From the NCBI RefSeq assembly GCF_030817355.1, contig NZ_JAUSZH010000001.1, positions 5,766,501-5,830,500 of the forward strand: a DNA stretch of 64,000 nucleotides. The letters are read 5' to 3'. How positions within the stretch are numbered: the first letter of the stretch is position 1; every line of letters begins with the position of its first letter. The DNA is from Streptomyces sp. V1I1 (GTDB taxonomy: Bacteria; Actinomycetota; Actinomycetes; Streptomycetales; Streptomycetaceae). The notes beneath the pieces are model-generated. The model made no database searches, was not told where the DNA came from, and saw only the letters and a list, made by a program, of their open reading frames with translations. This document shows positions 54,239 to 62,006 of this stretch, piece after piece. The translations under genes were made by a program, and so were the position numbers.

Positions 54239-54805
54239 TTACAGCAGTCTCTGAAGCAGTCCCCAGCAGAACTCCGCGACGCCCTGCTCGCCGTCGGGAA
54301 GGGTGAACGCCAGCTGCCATCGCGTCGGCGCCGAGCCCTCCATGGGTCTGGCGGGAGGAAACGCTCTTGCCACCTCGTCCACCGTGCACGACCACGGCAC
54401 CAGGTCATCGGCCGTACGCAACTCGGGTCCCGTCGCCCCCGGGGCGCGGACCAGCCATTCGTTCCACACCGCCCCGCCGTCCGCCGCCAGCACCTCGAAG
54501 CGCAGATCGGGCCAGAGCGGTACGGGCCACAGCAGCGCGTCGCACTCGAGGTCGCCGATCCGCCGACGTATGACCTGCTCCGGCTTCCCGAGCACCGAGC
54601 GGTAGCGGGCAAGCGCGCCGCGACCCCTCGGCGAGCGGACCATGGCCTGCCAGCGGCGGTTGGCCTCGCGCATCTCGGCGAGGGACGCGCCCAGTTCGTG
54701 GCGGGCGTCCTCGACCAGACCGGGTTGATGGTCAGCCATCCGGCGTAGCAGTACCAGCTGGAATTCGCGGGGCCCGAACGGTGCGGCAGGGGTCATGTCC
54801 GACAT
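54239..54805 (-). CDS. Conserved hypothetical protein
   Basis: A 188-residue soluble protein, beginning MSDMTPAAPFGPREFQLVLL. The first half is helical (REFQLVLLRRMADHQPGLVE, SLAEMREANRRWQAMVRSPR). The second half has strands such as ALLWPVPLWPDLRFEVLAAD and TRWQLAFTLPDGEQGVAEFC. I do not recognise the family. It follows the Mbl-like gene with 136 bp between start and neighbouring stop, in the same orientation, and might be a separate unit. Confidence 0.7.
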   Translation of the reverse strand: MSDMTPAAPFGPREFQLVLLRRMADHQPGLVEDARHELGASLAEMREANRRWQAMVRSPRGRGALARYRSVLGKPEQVIRRRIGDLECDALLWPVPLWPDLRFEVLAADGGAVWNEWLVRAPGATGPELRTADDLVPWSCTVDEVARAFPPARPMEGSAPTRWQLAFTLPDGEQGVAEFCWGLLQRLL

Positions 54806-54939
54806 CCTGCCCCGCTGTCCGGGGCGAACGCGCCGTCACTGACGAGAAGCTGACCCGTAGCCAAGATGAGGGTTCCACACAAAATCCTCACAGACTCATT
54901 CACCGCTGGTCCCTCTGCGCCGCATAGCCTGCGGGCGCC

Positions 54940-55635
54940 ATGGATTACTGCAACCAGTGCCGTCGGCACCTCAACGGCGCTCTGGCCTGTGCCGGCTGCG
55001 GTACACCCGTTGAGGAGCTCCGGTATCAGAGCCCCATTGCGCCCGCGGCGGAGCACGTCCTCGAACTGGACGAGGTGTCCGAGCCGGCGGGCCATCGGCG
55101 TGCCCATCGCCAGAACAGTTCCCGGCGCAGGGCCGCGGCCGGGCGACGGGCCCGTAAGCGGCGTGGCCGCAAGGTGCTGCTCGGCACCTTCGGCCTGGTG
55201 CTCGCTGCGGGTGCGCTGAGCCTGGCCGAGCTGGCCATGGAGAATCCGGGCGACGACGGCGCGGCCACCGCCGTCAAGGAAGAGCCGGACGTCGAGACGG
55301 AGCCCGCTCCGGAGCCCACGGATGTCGATGTCACCCCCGAGGGTCCCGACCCCGTGACGGAATCGCCCGTCTCGGCGTCGAGTTCCGCACGCCCGACGGG
55401 AACCGGCACCGGCGGCCCGGGCAGCGGCGGCACCGGGAAGCCGACTGCCACGAGCCGGGGCGGCGGCAGGCCGTCGGCCGCGCCCTCCGCCGTGCAGCCG
55501 CCCGCCAGTACGGAGCCGTCGAACTCGGGGCAGCCGAGCGGATCGGCCTCGGCCGAGCCCTCGAAGGCCCCGGGCCCCACGCCGACCCCGACGCCGACCC
55601 AGACCTGCAACCAGTTCCTCTTTTGGTGCATCTAG
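54940..55635 (+). CDS. SCO2400-like zinc-ribbon protein with Pro/Ser-rich tail, copy 2
   Basis: A 231-residue protein opening MDYCNQCRRHLNGALACAGC, a zinc ribbon with Cys 4, 7, 17 and 20. A polybasic region (RRRAAAGRRARKRRGRK) and one helix (LLGTFGLVLAAGALSLAELA) follow, then an acidic segment and a Gly/Pro/Ser/Thr stalk ending in CNQFLFWCI with two Cys. Topology predicts a cytosolic ribbon and external stalk. Compare copy 1 at 27374-28156. Function of the family is unknown. Confidence 0.75.
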   Translation: MDYCNQCRRHLNGALACAGCGTPVEELRYQSPIAPAAEHVLELDEVSEPAGHRRAHRQNSSRRRAAAGRRARKRRGRKVLLGTFGLVLAAGALSLAELAMENPGDDGAATAVKEEPDVETEPAPEPTDVDVTPEGPDPVTESPVSASSSARPTGTGTGGPGSGGTGKPTATSRGGGRPSAAPSAVQPPASTEPSNSGQPSGSASAEPSKAPGPTPTPTPTQTCNQFLFWCI

Positions 55636-55653
55636 AAGTCGGGTGACCGAGGG

Positions 55654-56097
55654 CTACGGCACGGCCGGAGCCCCTTCGCCCAGCATCCGCTTGAGTAGGT
55701 CCCGAAGTATCGTCCGCTCCTCGTCCGACAGCCCGGCCAGCGGCTCGCGCGCGAAGTCCAGCGACTCCCGCAGCCGCCGCGCGGTGTCGGCCCCGTCCTT
55801 CGTCGGCGCGGCCAGCTTCACCCTGCGGTCGTTCGGATCGGGCCGTCGTTCCACCAGCCCGCGGGTCTCCAGACGGTCGACGATGCCGGTGATGTTCGAC
55901 GGCTCGCATCTCAGCTTCTGTGCGACGCGGCGCATGGGCATCGGCTCAAGGGTCAGCAGTCCCAGCACCCGCGCCTGCGCGCCGGTGAGTGAGTGCTTGG
56001 CCGCGGCCTGCTCGTACTCCGCGTAGTAGCGGGCCACAACGGTGCCGATGAGCTCGACGACCTCGACGGTCAGGGTGTCTGTTCGTGGGGTGGCCAT
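55654..56097 (-). CDS. MarR-family regulator
   Basis: A 147-residue winged-helix regulator: KHSLTGAQARVLGLLTLEPM, MRRVAQKLRCEPSNITGIVD as recognition helix, and RLETRGLVERRPDPNDRRVK as the wing. No OhrR-type reactive Cys near the N-terminus is seen (the only Cys is in the recognition region), so a ligand-sensing rather than peroxide-sensing mode is likelier. It is divergent from the oxidoreductase at 56188 and probably represses it through the inverted repeat at 56124. Confidence 0.9.
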   Translation of the reverse strand: MATPRTDTLTVEVVELIGTVVARYYAEYEQAAAKHSLTGAQARVLGLLTLEPMPMRRVAQKLRCEPSNITGIVDRLETRGLVERRPDPNDRRVKLAAPTKDGADTARRLRESLDFAREPLAGLSDEERTILRDLLKRMLGEGAPAVP

Positions 56098-56119
56098 GGC
56101 GAACAGGATACCCAGTTAC

Positions 56120-56151
56120 TTGACAACATGAAATATCCATGAGCATGGTTG
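56120..56151. promoter_or_regulatory. Overlapping promoter and MarR-type operator
   Basis: TTGACA (56120-56125) is a perfect -35 hexamer. The inverted repeat CAACATG (56124-56130) and CATGGTTG (56144-56151) overlaps it and covers the expected -10 position. A divergent repressor bound here would block the oxidoreductase promoter. Confidence 0.5.
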
Positions 56152-56187
56152 TTTCACATAGTGAAGCTTTTCTAGGAGGAACGCAGC

Positions 56188-57207
56188 ATGTCCGCACTCC
56201 CCGCGTCCGGTCGTGAATGGCACCTGGTCGCCCGCCCGCACGGCTGGCCCAAGGCGGAGGACTTCGCTCTGCGTGAAGCGCCGGTGACCGAGCCGGGCGA
56301 GGGTCGCATCCTCGTCCGCAATCTGTACTTCTCGGTCGACCCGTACATGCGCGGCCGGATGAACGACGTGAAGTCGTACACCCCGCCCTTCAAGCTCGAC
56401 CACCCCATGGAGGGCGGCGCTGTCGGCGAGGTCATCGCCTCGGGAGCCGAGGGCTTCGCCGTCGGTGACCACGTCCTGCACGGGCTCGGCTGGCGCGAGT
56501 ACGCCGCGATGCCCGCGAAGCACGCCACCAAGGTCGACGCCTCGCTCGCCCCGCTCTCCGCCTACCTCGGCGTGCTGGGCATGACCGGTCTGACCGCCTA
56601 CGCCGGGCTCTTCGACGTCGCCTCCTTCAAGGAGGGCGACGCGGTCTTCGTCTCCGGCGCGGCCGGCGCGGTGGGCAGCCAGGTCGGCCAGATGGCCAAG
56701 CTCAAGGGTGCCTCCCGCGTCATCGGCTCGGCGGGCTCCGACGAGAAGGTCAAGCTTCTCGTCGAGGAGTACGGCTTCGACGCGGCCTTCAACTACAAGA
56801 ACGGCCCCGTCGGGGAGCAGCTCAAGGAAGCCGCCCCGGACGGCATCGACGTCTACTTCGACAACGTGGGCGGGGACCACCTCGAGGCCGCGATCTCCTC
56901 GCTCAAGGTGCACGGCCGCGCCACTATCTGCGGCATGATCGCCCAGTACAACAACACCGAGCCGACCCCGGGACCCCGCAACCTCGCCATGGTCATCGGC
57001 AAGCGGCTGCGCCTGCAGGGCGTGCTCGTGGGCGACCACGCAGCGCTCCAGCCGGAGTTCGTCCGTGAGGTCGCGGGCTGGATCGCCTCCGGCGAGCTCA
57101 AGTACAACGAGACCGTCGTCGAGGGCATCGAGAACGGCTACGACGCGTTCCTCGGTCTGCTGCGCGGTGAGAACACCGGCAAGATGATCGTTTCGCTGAC
57201 CAGCTAG
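56188..57207 (+). CDS. NADP-dependent oxidoreductase (CurA/leukotriene-dehydrogenase type MDR)
   Basis: A 339-residue zinc-independent medium-chain reductase. AGGAGG at 56174-56179 sets the ATG. The NADP-binding Rossmann motif is FVSGAAGAVGSQVGQMAKLK near residues 152-171. Family motifs include YFSVDPYMRGRMNDVKSY and DVYFDNVGGDHLEAAISSLK. Relatives reduce the double bond of alpha,beta-unsaturated ketones or curcumin, detoxifying electrophiles. It is divergent from a MarR regulator and 65 bp upstream of ohr, suggesting an electrophile/peroxide-defence unit. Confidence 0.94.
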   Translation: MSALPASGREWHLVARPHGWPKAEDFALREAPVTEPGEGRILVRNLYFSVDPYMRGRMNDVKSYTPPFKLDHPMEGGAVGEVIASGAEGFAVGDHVLHGLGWREYAAMPAKHATKVDASLAPLSAYLGVLGMTGLTAYAGLFDVASFKEGDAVFVSGAAGAVGSQVGQMAKLKGASRVIGSAGSDEKVKLLVEEYGFDAAFNYKNGPVGEQLKEAAPDGIDVYFDNVGGDHLEAAISSLKVHGRATICGMIAQYNNTEPTPGPRNLAMVIGKRLRLQGVLVGDHAALQPEFVREVAGWIASGELKYNETVVEGIENGYDAFLGLLRGENTGKMIVSLTS

Positions 57208-57272
57208 GCTCGGCCTCAGCCACCGCGGTCGTGGGCGCGAGCCGGGGTGAACCAGCGACAGGAAACCTCTTC

Positions 57273-57716
57273 ATGTCCATCCAGCAGTCCGACGTCCTGT
57301 ACACCGCTGCCGCCACCGCGGAGAACGGCCGTGACGGCCGGGTCGTCACCCACGACGGCCGGGTCGTCACCCACGACGGCCGGCTCGACCTGGTCGTCAA
57401 TCCGCCGAAGGAGATGGGCGGTTCCGGTGCGGGAACCAACCCGGAGCAGCTCTTCGCCGCCGGTTACAGCGCCTGCTTCCAGGGTGCTCTGGGTGTCGTC
57501 GCCCGCCGGGAGAACGCAGATATTTCCGGCTCGACGGTCACCGCCGAGGTCGGCATAGGCAAGAACGACGAGGGCTTCGGGATCACCGTCAGGATCTCCG
57601 CGAACATCCCGAACGTGGACGCCGCCACCGCCAAGGACCTGCTCGAGAAGGCCCACCAGGTCTGCCCGTACTCCAAGGCGACCCGCGGCAACATCACGGT
57701 CGACCTCGCGGTCTGA
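57273..57716 (+). CDS. ohr: Organic hydroperoxide resistance protein Ohr
   Basis: ATG 57273 gives 147 residues. The two active-site Cys are in AAGYSACFQGALGVVAR and AHQVCPYSKATRGN, and the conserved Arg region precedes. Ohr is a lipoyl-dependent thiol peroxidase for organic hydroperoxides, acting in the cytosol as a dimer. A 21-bp tandem duplication at 57333-57374 doubles the heptapeptide DGRVVTH (residues 21-34), lengthening the N-terminal hairpin compared with the usual family length of about 140. The frame and active site are preserved. Confidence 0.95.
   Translation: MSIQQSDVLYTAAATAENGRDGRVVTHDGRVVTHDGRLDLVVNPPKEMGGSGAGTNPEQLFAAGYSACFQGALGVVARRENADISGSTVTAEVGIGKNDEGFGITVRISANIPNVDAATAKDLLEKAHQVCPYSKATRGNITVDLAV
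57333..57374 (+). repeat. ohr: 21-bp tandem duplication inside ohr
   Basis: GACGGCCGGGTCGTCACCCA plus C occurs twice without a mismatch (57333-57353, 57354-57374) and begins a third partial copy. It is in frame. Confidence 0.9.
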
Positions 57717-57732
57717 CCGGCACTGCGTACAG

Positions 57733-57764
57733 GAGGGCCGCACCCCGTCCGGGGTGCGGCCCTC
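57733..57764. terminator. 14-bp hairpin between ohr and the M14 peptidase gene
   Basis: GAGGGCCGCACCCC (57733-57746) pairs perfectly with GGGGTGCGGCCCTC (57751-57764) around GTCC. The genes on both sides converge here, so it should act in both directions. Confidence 0.85.
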
Positions 57765-57773
57765 GCTGCGTAC

Positions 57774-60323
57774 TCAGCGTGTGATCAGCGCCCGGCCGAC
57801 CTGCGCGAACACGCCCTTCGGGTGGTCGCGGAACAGCGGCTCCGTGCCGAACAGCACGACCGGCGTGCCCTTCGCGCTCGTACCGCTGACGATCGACGCC
57901 CGGCCGGCCGCGTCCTTCGGGCCGCCCTTGCCGTCCTCCGTCGTACGCCAGTGGCCCGCGACGAGCGGGTTCCCCGGGCCGTACGACTGCTCCACCCGCA
58001 CACCTGGGCCGAGGTCGGTGAACCACAGCGGGGAGTACACGAAGGTGTGCGCGGGCGCGCCGCCGGTGACCGGGCTGCCGGCCGCATTGGCCACCCGGAC
58101 CACGCCGTTGGCGTCGCCGTTGCCCGCCACCGGCTTGACCGCGATCAGACCCGCATCGGCGTTGAAGGCCGCGCCGTCCGAGCCGAGGGTCACCACACCG
58201 CCGTCGCCCCCGAGGAAGGCGTCCAGCGCGCCGCGGGCGGCCGGGGTCAGCCGCCCGTACTCCAGACCGCCCGAGACCATCAGCACATCCGCCTTCGACC
58301 AGTCGAAGCCCGCGTTGAGAGCGGCCGTCGACACCGGCTGCACCTCGAAGCCCATCTCGCGCAGCGCGAACAGCTCACCGGGGGTCACCGCCGCGGCGAC
58401 CCTGGTCCGCTTCAGCGCGCCCGTGCCCTTCTCCTTCGTGGCCAAGAAGGCGACCCCGAGACGGTCGGCGAGTACACCTGCCACACCGCGGGCCGAACCC
58501 GGCACGATCGCCGAGCCGTCAGTGGCGCGCCGCACCTTCACCCCCTGCGCGAGCAGGGAGTTGAGGGCGGCGAGCTCCTTCGGGTCGTCGAGCCGCAGCC
58601 GCAGTTCCCCGAACGGGGCCACATAGCCGGCGGGCGCGGCAGCATGGACCGGGCGGCCCACCACATGCAGCTTGCCCTTGGCGGCCTTGTCCACGGTCGC
58701 GCCCCACAGCAGCCCGAGGCTCCAGCCCGAGATGTCGTACATCGTGGACACGTCCGCGCTGATGTCCCGGCCCTCGGCCAGGATCACATTGGCGATGCCG
58801 CGCTTGGGCTGGCGCATGTCGACGACGTACGATCCCGCCGGGTAGCTGCGGCCCGCGAGCCTGAACGGCAGCACCGCCCGCTCCACCCGTACGTCGTTGG
58901 CAACCAGATGGTCCACCAGCCGGGCCGCCGCGGTCGCCGACCTCTGGCCCCGCCCCGCCGGAATGACGTACGCGCGCGGGAAGGTCGTGGTGTACACGTC
59001 CTCGGGACCGATGCCCGGCACGCCAGGCACCGTCTCCTCCGAGACCGGCCGCTGCGCCTCGCCCGCCGCGCCCCGCCGGAAGGTCTCGATCTGGTCGGCG
59101 ATCACCGCCGTGCGGTGCGTACGCGTGTAGTCGAGCGTCGCGCGCATCGCCGCGCCCGCGACGGCCGTGTTGATCGCGGCCCGGCGGCGCAGCTCGGCGA
59201 CGGGCAGGGAGTCGTACTCCTCGTTGTTGACCGCCATCGGGAACTCGATGGTGTGCGAGGCGATCGCGCCCTGGAACGGCATGTACTGCGGGGTGAAGAC
59301 CGGCGGCCAGTCGTCCCAGCCCTCCTTCTCGTCCCGGAAGGGGATGACGGCGGGCTGCACACCGTCCTTGGCGGGGGTGTAGCCGAGGCCGTTCACCGCC
59401 TTCTCCATGCCCAGCGCGTTGGCGTACGAATTCTTGAGGAAGAGGTCGTACTCGTAGTTCTCGCCGTGCGGCGGAGTCGTCGGCTCGATCAGTGTGCCGT
59501 TGACGTAACCGTGCAGATCGAGCATGAGAGCCGGCTGTTTGTCGATGGCGATCTGCCGGATGGCGCGCGCCTCGGGCTGGGATCCGGTGATGAAGTCCCG
59601 GTTGAGGTCGAAGCCGTTGGCATTTGCGCGGGTGCCGGCGATGCGGCCGTCCGGGTTGGCCGTCACATTGAGGTAGATACGGTTCCTGGACAGCAGGTCG
59701 GCAGTCGTGCCGTCCTTCGCCTTCGCCAGCTCCTCGATGAGCTTCAGGGCGGCGTCGGTGCCCTCCCACTCATTGCCGTGGATGTTGTTGTTGATGAACA
59801 CCGGCGTCTTGTAGGCGGACTTGACGCGCTTGTCCTTGGCGGCGGCGGCCGGGGAGTTCTCGATCAGCTCCCGCATCCGCTCCTGCTCGCGCGCCTGCCG
59901 GGAGGTCTCGGGCGCGGTGACGGTGACGAGATACAGCTCGTGCCCGCCGGCGGAGTGCCCGGCCACCTCGACGCTGACCCGGTCGCCGAGCTTCTGCAGG
60001 GCGTTCAGCCGCGGGGCGAGCGCGTGGTACGGCTCGAGCCCCAGCTTGATCGACTTGTCGGCCGGGTTCACGGGCGGCGCATCCAGGACGGTACGCCGTG
60101 GGTAGCCGCCGCTCTTCGCGAGCTCGGGGGCCGCGGTGCGCAGCGCGTTGGCGGCGGCCGAGAGGGGAGCCTTCGCGACTGCGGCGTCGCGCCCGCCGCC
60201 TTCGCGTACGGGATGGGGCTGTGGGCCGTCGCGACCGGGGAGTGCGGTCGCGGGCGCGGGCGCGAGAAGCACCGCCCCGGCGAGGGCGGCGGTGGCGATG
60301 AGAAGGGGGCGGGGCAAGCCCAT
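57774..60323 (-). CDS. Secreted M14-family zinc carboxypeptidase
   Basis: An 849-residue exported metallopeptidase. The signal peptide (MGLPRPLLIATAALAGAVLL, cleavage near residue 28) is followed by a propeptide-like part and the M14 domain. Zinc ligands are in NNNIHGNEWEGTDAALKLIE (HxxE) and MLDLHGYVNG; the catalytic Glu is probably in SHTIEFPMAVNN. Substrate Arg/Asn residues appear as ANGFDLNRDFITGSQ. A C-terminal half of about 400 residues, with barrel-like segments, extends well beyond the peptidase, as usual for large Streptomyces M14 proteins. It should trim extracellular peptides. Confidence 0.93.
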   Translation of the reverse strand: MGLPRPLLIATAALAGAVLLAPAPATALPGRDGPQPHPVREGGGRDAAVAKAPLSAAANALRTAAPELAKSGGYPRRTVLDAPPVNPADKSIKLGLEPYHALAPRLNALQKLGDRVSVEVAGHSAGGHELYLVTVTAPETSRQAREQERMRELIENSPAAAAKDKRVKSAYKTPVFINNNIHGNEWEGTDAALKLIEELAKAKDGTTADLLSRNRIYLNVTANPDGRIAGTRANANGFDLNRDFITGSQPEARAIRQIAIDKQPALMLDLHGYVNGTLIEPTTPPHGENYEYDLFLKNSYANALGMEKAVNGLGYTPAKDGVQPAVIPFRDEKEGWDDWPPVFTPQYMPFQGAIASHTIEFPMAVNNEEYDSLPVAELRRRAAINTAVAGAAMRATLDYTRTHRTAVIADQIETFRRGAAGEAQRPVSEETVPGVPGIGPEDVYTTTFPRAYVIPAGRGQRSATAAARLVDHLVANDVRVERAVLPFRLAGRSYPAGSYVVDMRQPKRGIANVILAEGRDISADVSTMYDISGWSLGLLWGATVDKAAKGKLHVVGRPVHAAAPAGYVAPFGELRLRLDDPKELAALNSLLAQGVKVRRATDGSAIVPGSARGVAGVLADRLGVAFLATKEKGTGALKRTRVAAAVTPGELFALREMGFEVQPVSTAALNAGFDWSKADVLMVSGGLEYGRLTPAARGALDAFLGGDGGVVTLGSDGAAFNADAGLIAVKPVAGNGDANGVVRVANAAGSPVTGGAPAHTFVYSPLWFTDLGPGVRVEQSYGPGNPLVAGHWRTTEDGKGGPKDAAGRASIVSGTSAKGTPVVLFGTEPLFRDHPKGVFAQVGRALITR

Positions 60324-60550
60324 GCGTACGTGCCTCCGGAGTGTCGGAATCGATCGGAATCGATCAGCACAACGATTAGTGGTACGCAGGGGTCTACAGG
60401 GTCAACTGCCGGACAACAAGAGCTGCTTGGGCGTAACCCCCGGTTCGGCTCCGGCTCTTCGCGCACCACCCGCCGGGCCGATCGTGCCCGCGGCCCGGTC
60501 CGGCCGGGCTCGGCCCCACGCCGGCTCCGGCACCCCGATAAACTGTACCC
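60324..60550. promoter_or_regulatory. Divergent promoter region, with leaderless-type -10 for the EI24 gene
   Basis: TAAACT (60539-60544) lies six bases before ATG 60551 and no Shine-Dalgarno site is present, so the EI24 mRNA may be leaderless. A direct repeat ATCGGAATCGATC near 60349-60366 lies just upstream of the peptidase gene. Confidence 0.45.
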
Positions 60551-61339
60551 ATGCGTGATCTTGGGGTGGGCTTCGGCTACTTGATGAAGGGCCAGCGCTG
60601 GGTCGGCGGGCACGGCAAGTGGTTCGGCTTCGGGCTGCTGCCCGGGCTGGTGACGCTGGTGCTGTACGCGGCCGCGCTGGTCGGCCTCGGCTACGGCGCC
60701 GACGACTTCGCCGCCTGGACGACACCCTTCGCCGACGACTGGTCCTCGCCCTGGCAGGGCCTGTTCCGGGGCTTCCTGACCGCGCTCGTCTTCTGCTTCG
60801 GGCTGTTCCTCGCGGTGATCACCTTCACCGCGGTGACGCTGCTGGTCGGCCAGCCCTTCTACGAGTCGCTGTCCGAGCAGGTCGACCGGACCGAGGGCGG
60901 CGACGTCCCCGAGTCCGGCCTGCCGCTCTGGCGGGAGCTGTGGATCTCCGCGCGCGACTCGCTGCGGGTCCTGGCGCGGGTCGTGCTCTACGGCGTACTG
61001 CTCTTCGCCCTCGGCTTCATCCCGGTCGTCGGCCAGACCGTCATCCCCGCCATAGGCTTCTGCGTGTCGGGCTTCTTCCTTGCGGAGGAGCTCACCGCGG
61101 TCGCCCTCCAGCGGCGCGGCGTCGAGCTCAAGGACCGCCTCGGGCTGCTGCGGGGCCGTCGGTTGCTGACCCTCGGCTTCGGAGTGCCGCTGACGCTGGC
61201 CTTCCTCGTGCCGTTCCTGGCCGTGTTCCTGATGCCGGGGGCGGTGGCCGGGGCGACGCTGATGGTGCGGGACCTGGTGGCGCCGGACCCGGAGGCCGAG
61301 CCGGCGAGTCCGGCCCGGTACACCCTGCACAAGGACTGA
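60551..61339 (+). CDS. EI24/CysZ-like membrane protein
   Basis: A 262-residue EI24-domain protein. Four hydrophobic regions are visible: GLLPGLVTLVLYAAALVGLG, FLTALVFCFGLFLAVITFTA, VVLYGVLLFALGFIPVVGQT and PLTLAFLVPFLAVFLMPGAV. The segment LLVGQPFYESLSEQVDRTEG is typical of CysZ/EI24 proteins. CysZ transports sulphate, but actinobacterial relatives are uncharacterised. No sulphate-assimilation gene is adjacent, so the substrate is open. Confidence 0.92.
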   Translation: MRDLGVGFGYLMKGQRWVGGHGKWFGFGLLPGLVTLVLYAAALVGLGYGADDFAAWTTPFADDWSSPWQGLFRGFLTALVFCFGLFLAVITFTAVTLLVGQPFYESLSEQVDRTEGGDVPESGLPLWRELWISARDSLRVLARVVLYGVLLFALGFIPVVGQTVIPAIGFCVSGFFLAEELTAVALQRRGVELKDRLGLLRGRRLLTLGFGVPLTLAFLVPFLAVFLMPGAVAGATLMVRDLVAPDPEAEPASPARYTLHKD

Positions 61340-61999
61340 CGACCTCGCGACATGCCACCGCCAAACGGCGTCTGGTGCGTTCAATGGCAAGGCGGTGGGG
61401 GCACCCCCGGACGAAGTCTGGGGGAGATCGCCCTCGTACGAATGGGGGGACCTCCCAGGCGAAGCTCTGGGGGAGTACTTGGGCGACTCCGACAACATCG
61501 CGTGGGGGCACCGCCCAGCGGTAGCTGGGGGAGTGCGTGCCAGGCGTCGCGGGCTGGGGGCACCTCCCAGGCGAAGCTCTGGGGGAGGGACTTCTAAAAC
61601 ACGCCCGATCGATCCGGGCCGGCCCCGCAAAAAGCCGTGCCCCAGCGTCGCGGCCGACAAGGCATACAGCAACGGACCATGCCGCCAGTTCCTGCGGCGC
61701 CGGAGCAGCGCAGGCCGTGATCCTGTTCCTGGCCGCCGCGCGCGTGGGCGCCCCTCCGCATCGAACACCGCCTCGTCGGCGGCCTCGTGCCGGCGTCGCT
61801 CCCGCACCGGCCAGCGGGGTGCTCCGTACGGGTGGTTCTGGCGGGGATCTTGGCCAATTCCCGTGACTCGGTCGCGGGTTCTCCCGGCGAGCGGCAGCGC
61901 GGTGCCACAGTCCTCTGGCGAGATACACAGGCCGTCAGGGTGCAGGCGCGGCGGCCGGGCCAGAAGGAGAGGGATGAGCAGAATCAGAGAGCGGTACGC
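61340..61999. other. Non-coding region with REP-like palindromes
   Basis: About 660 bp. The first 250 bp hold four related palindromic elements (see 61395-61589). After these, no gene is evident until a 10-codon frame at 61974 that overlaps the next gene. Confidence 0.6.
61395..61589. repeat. Cluster of four REP-like palindromes
   Basis: Four elements of about 33 bases (near 61395, 61443, 61502 and 61554) share the pattern GGGGGCACCTCCCAGGCGAA followed by GCTCTGGGGGAG. Each is an imperfect inverted repeat. Spacers are 15-30 bp. The first element contains CCCCCGGACGAAGTCTGGGG, the reverse complement of the core of the hairpin at 8754-8810. Confidence 0.8.
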
Positions 62000-62006
62000 A
62001 TGCTGA
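61974..62006 (+). CDS. Possible 10-residue leader peptide
   Basis: ATG 61974 is preceded by AAGGAG about five bases upstream and encodes MSRIRERYAC. Its stop overlaps the ATG of the secreted protein (ATGCTGA), so translation of the two could be coupled. The downstream gene has only a weak ribosome site of its own. It may be fortuitous. Confidence 0.35.
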   Translation: MSRIRERYAC

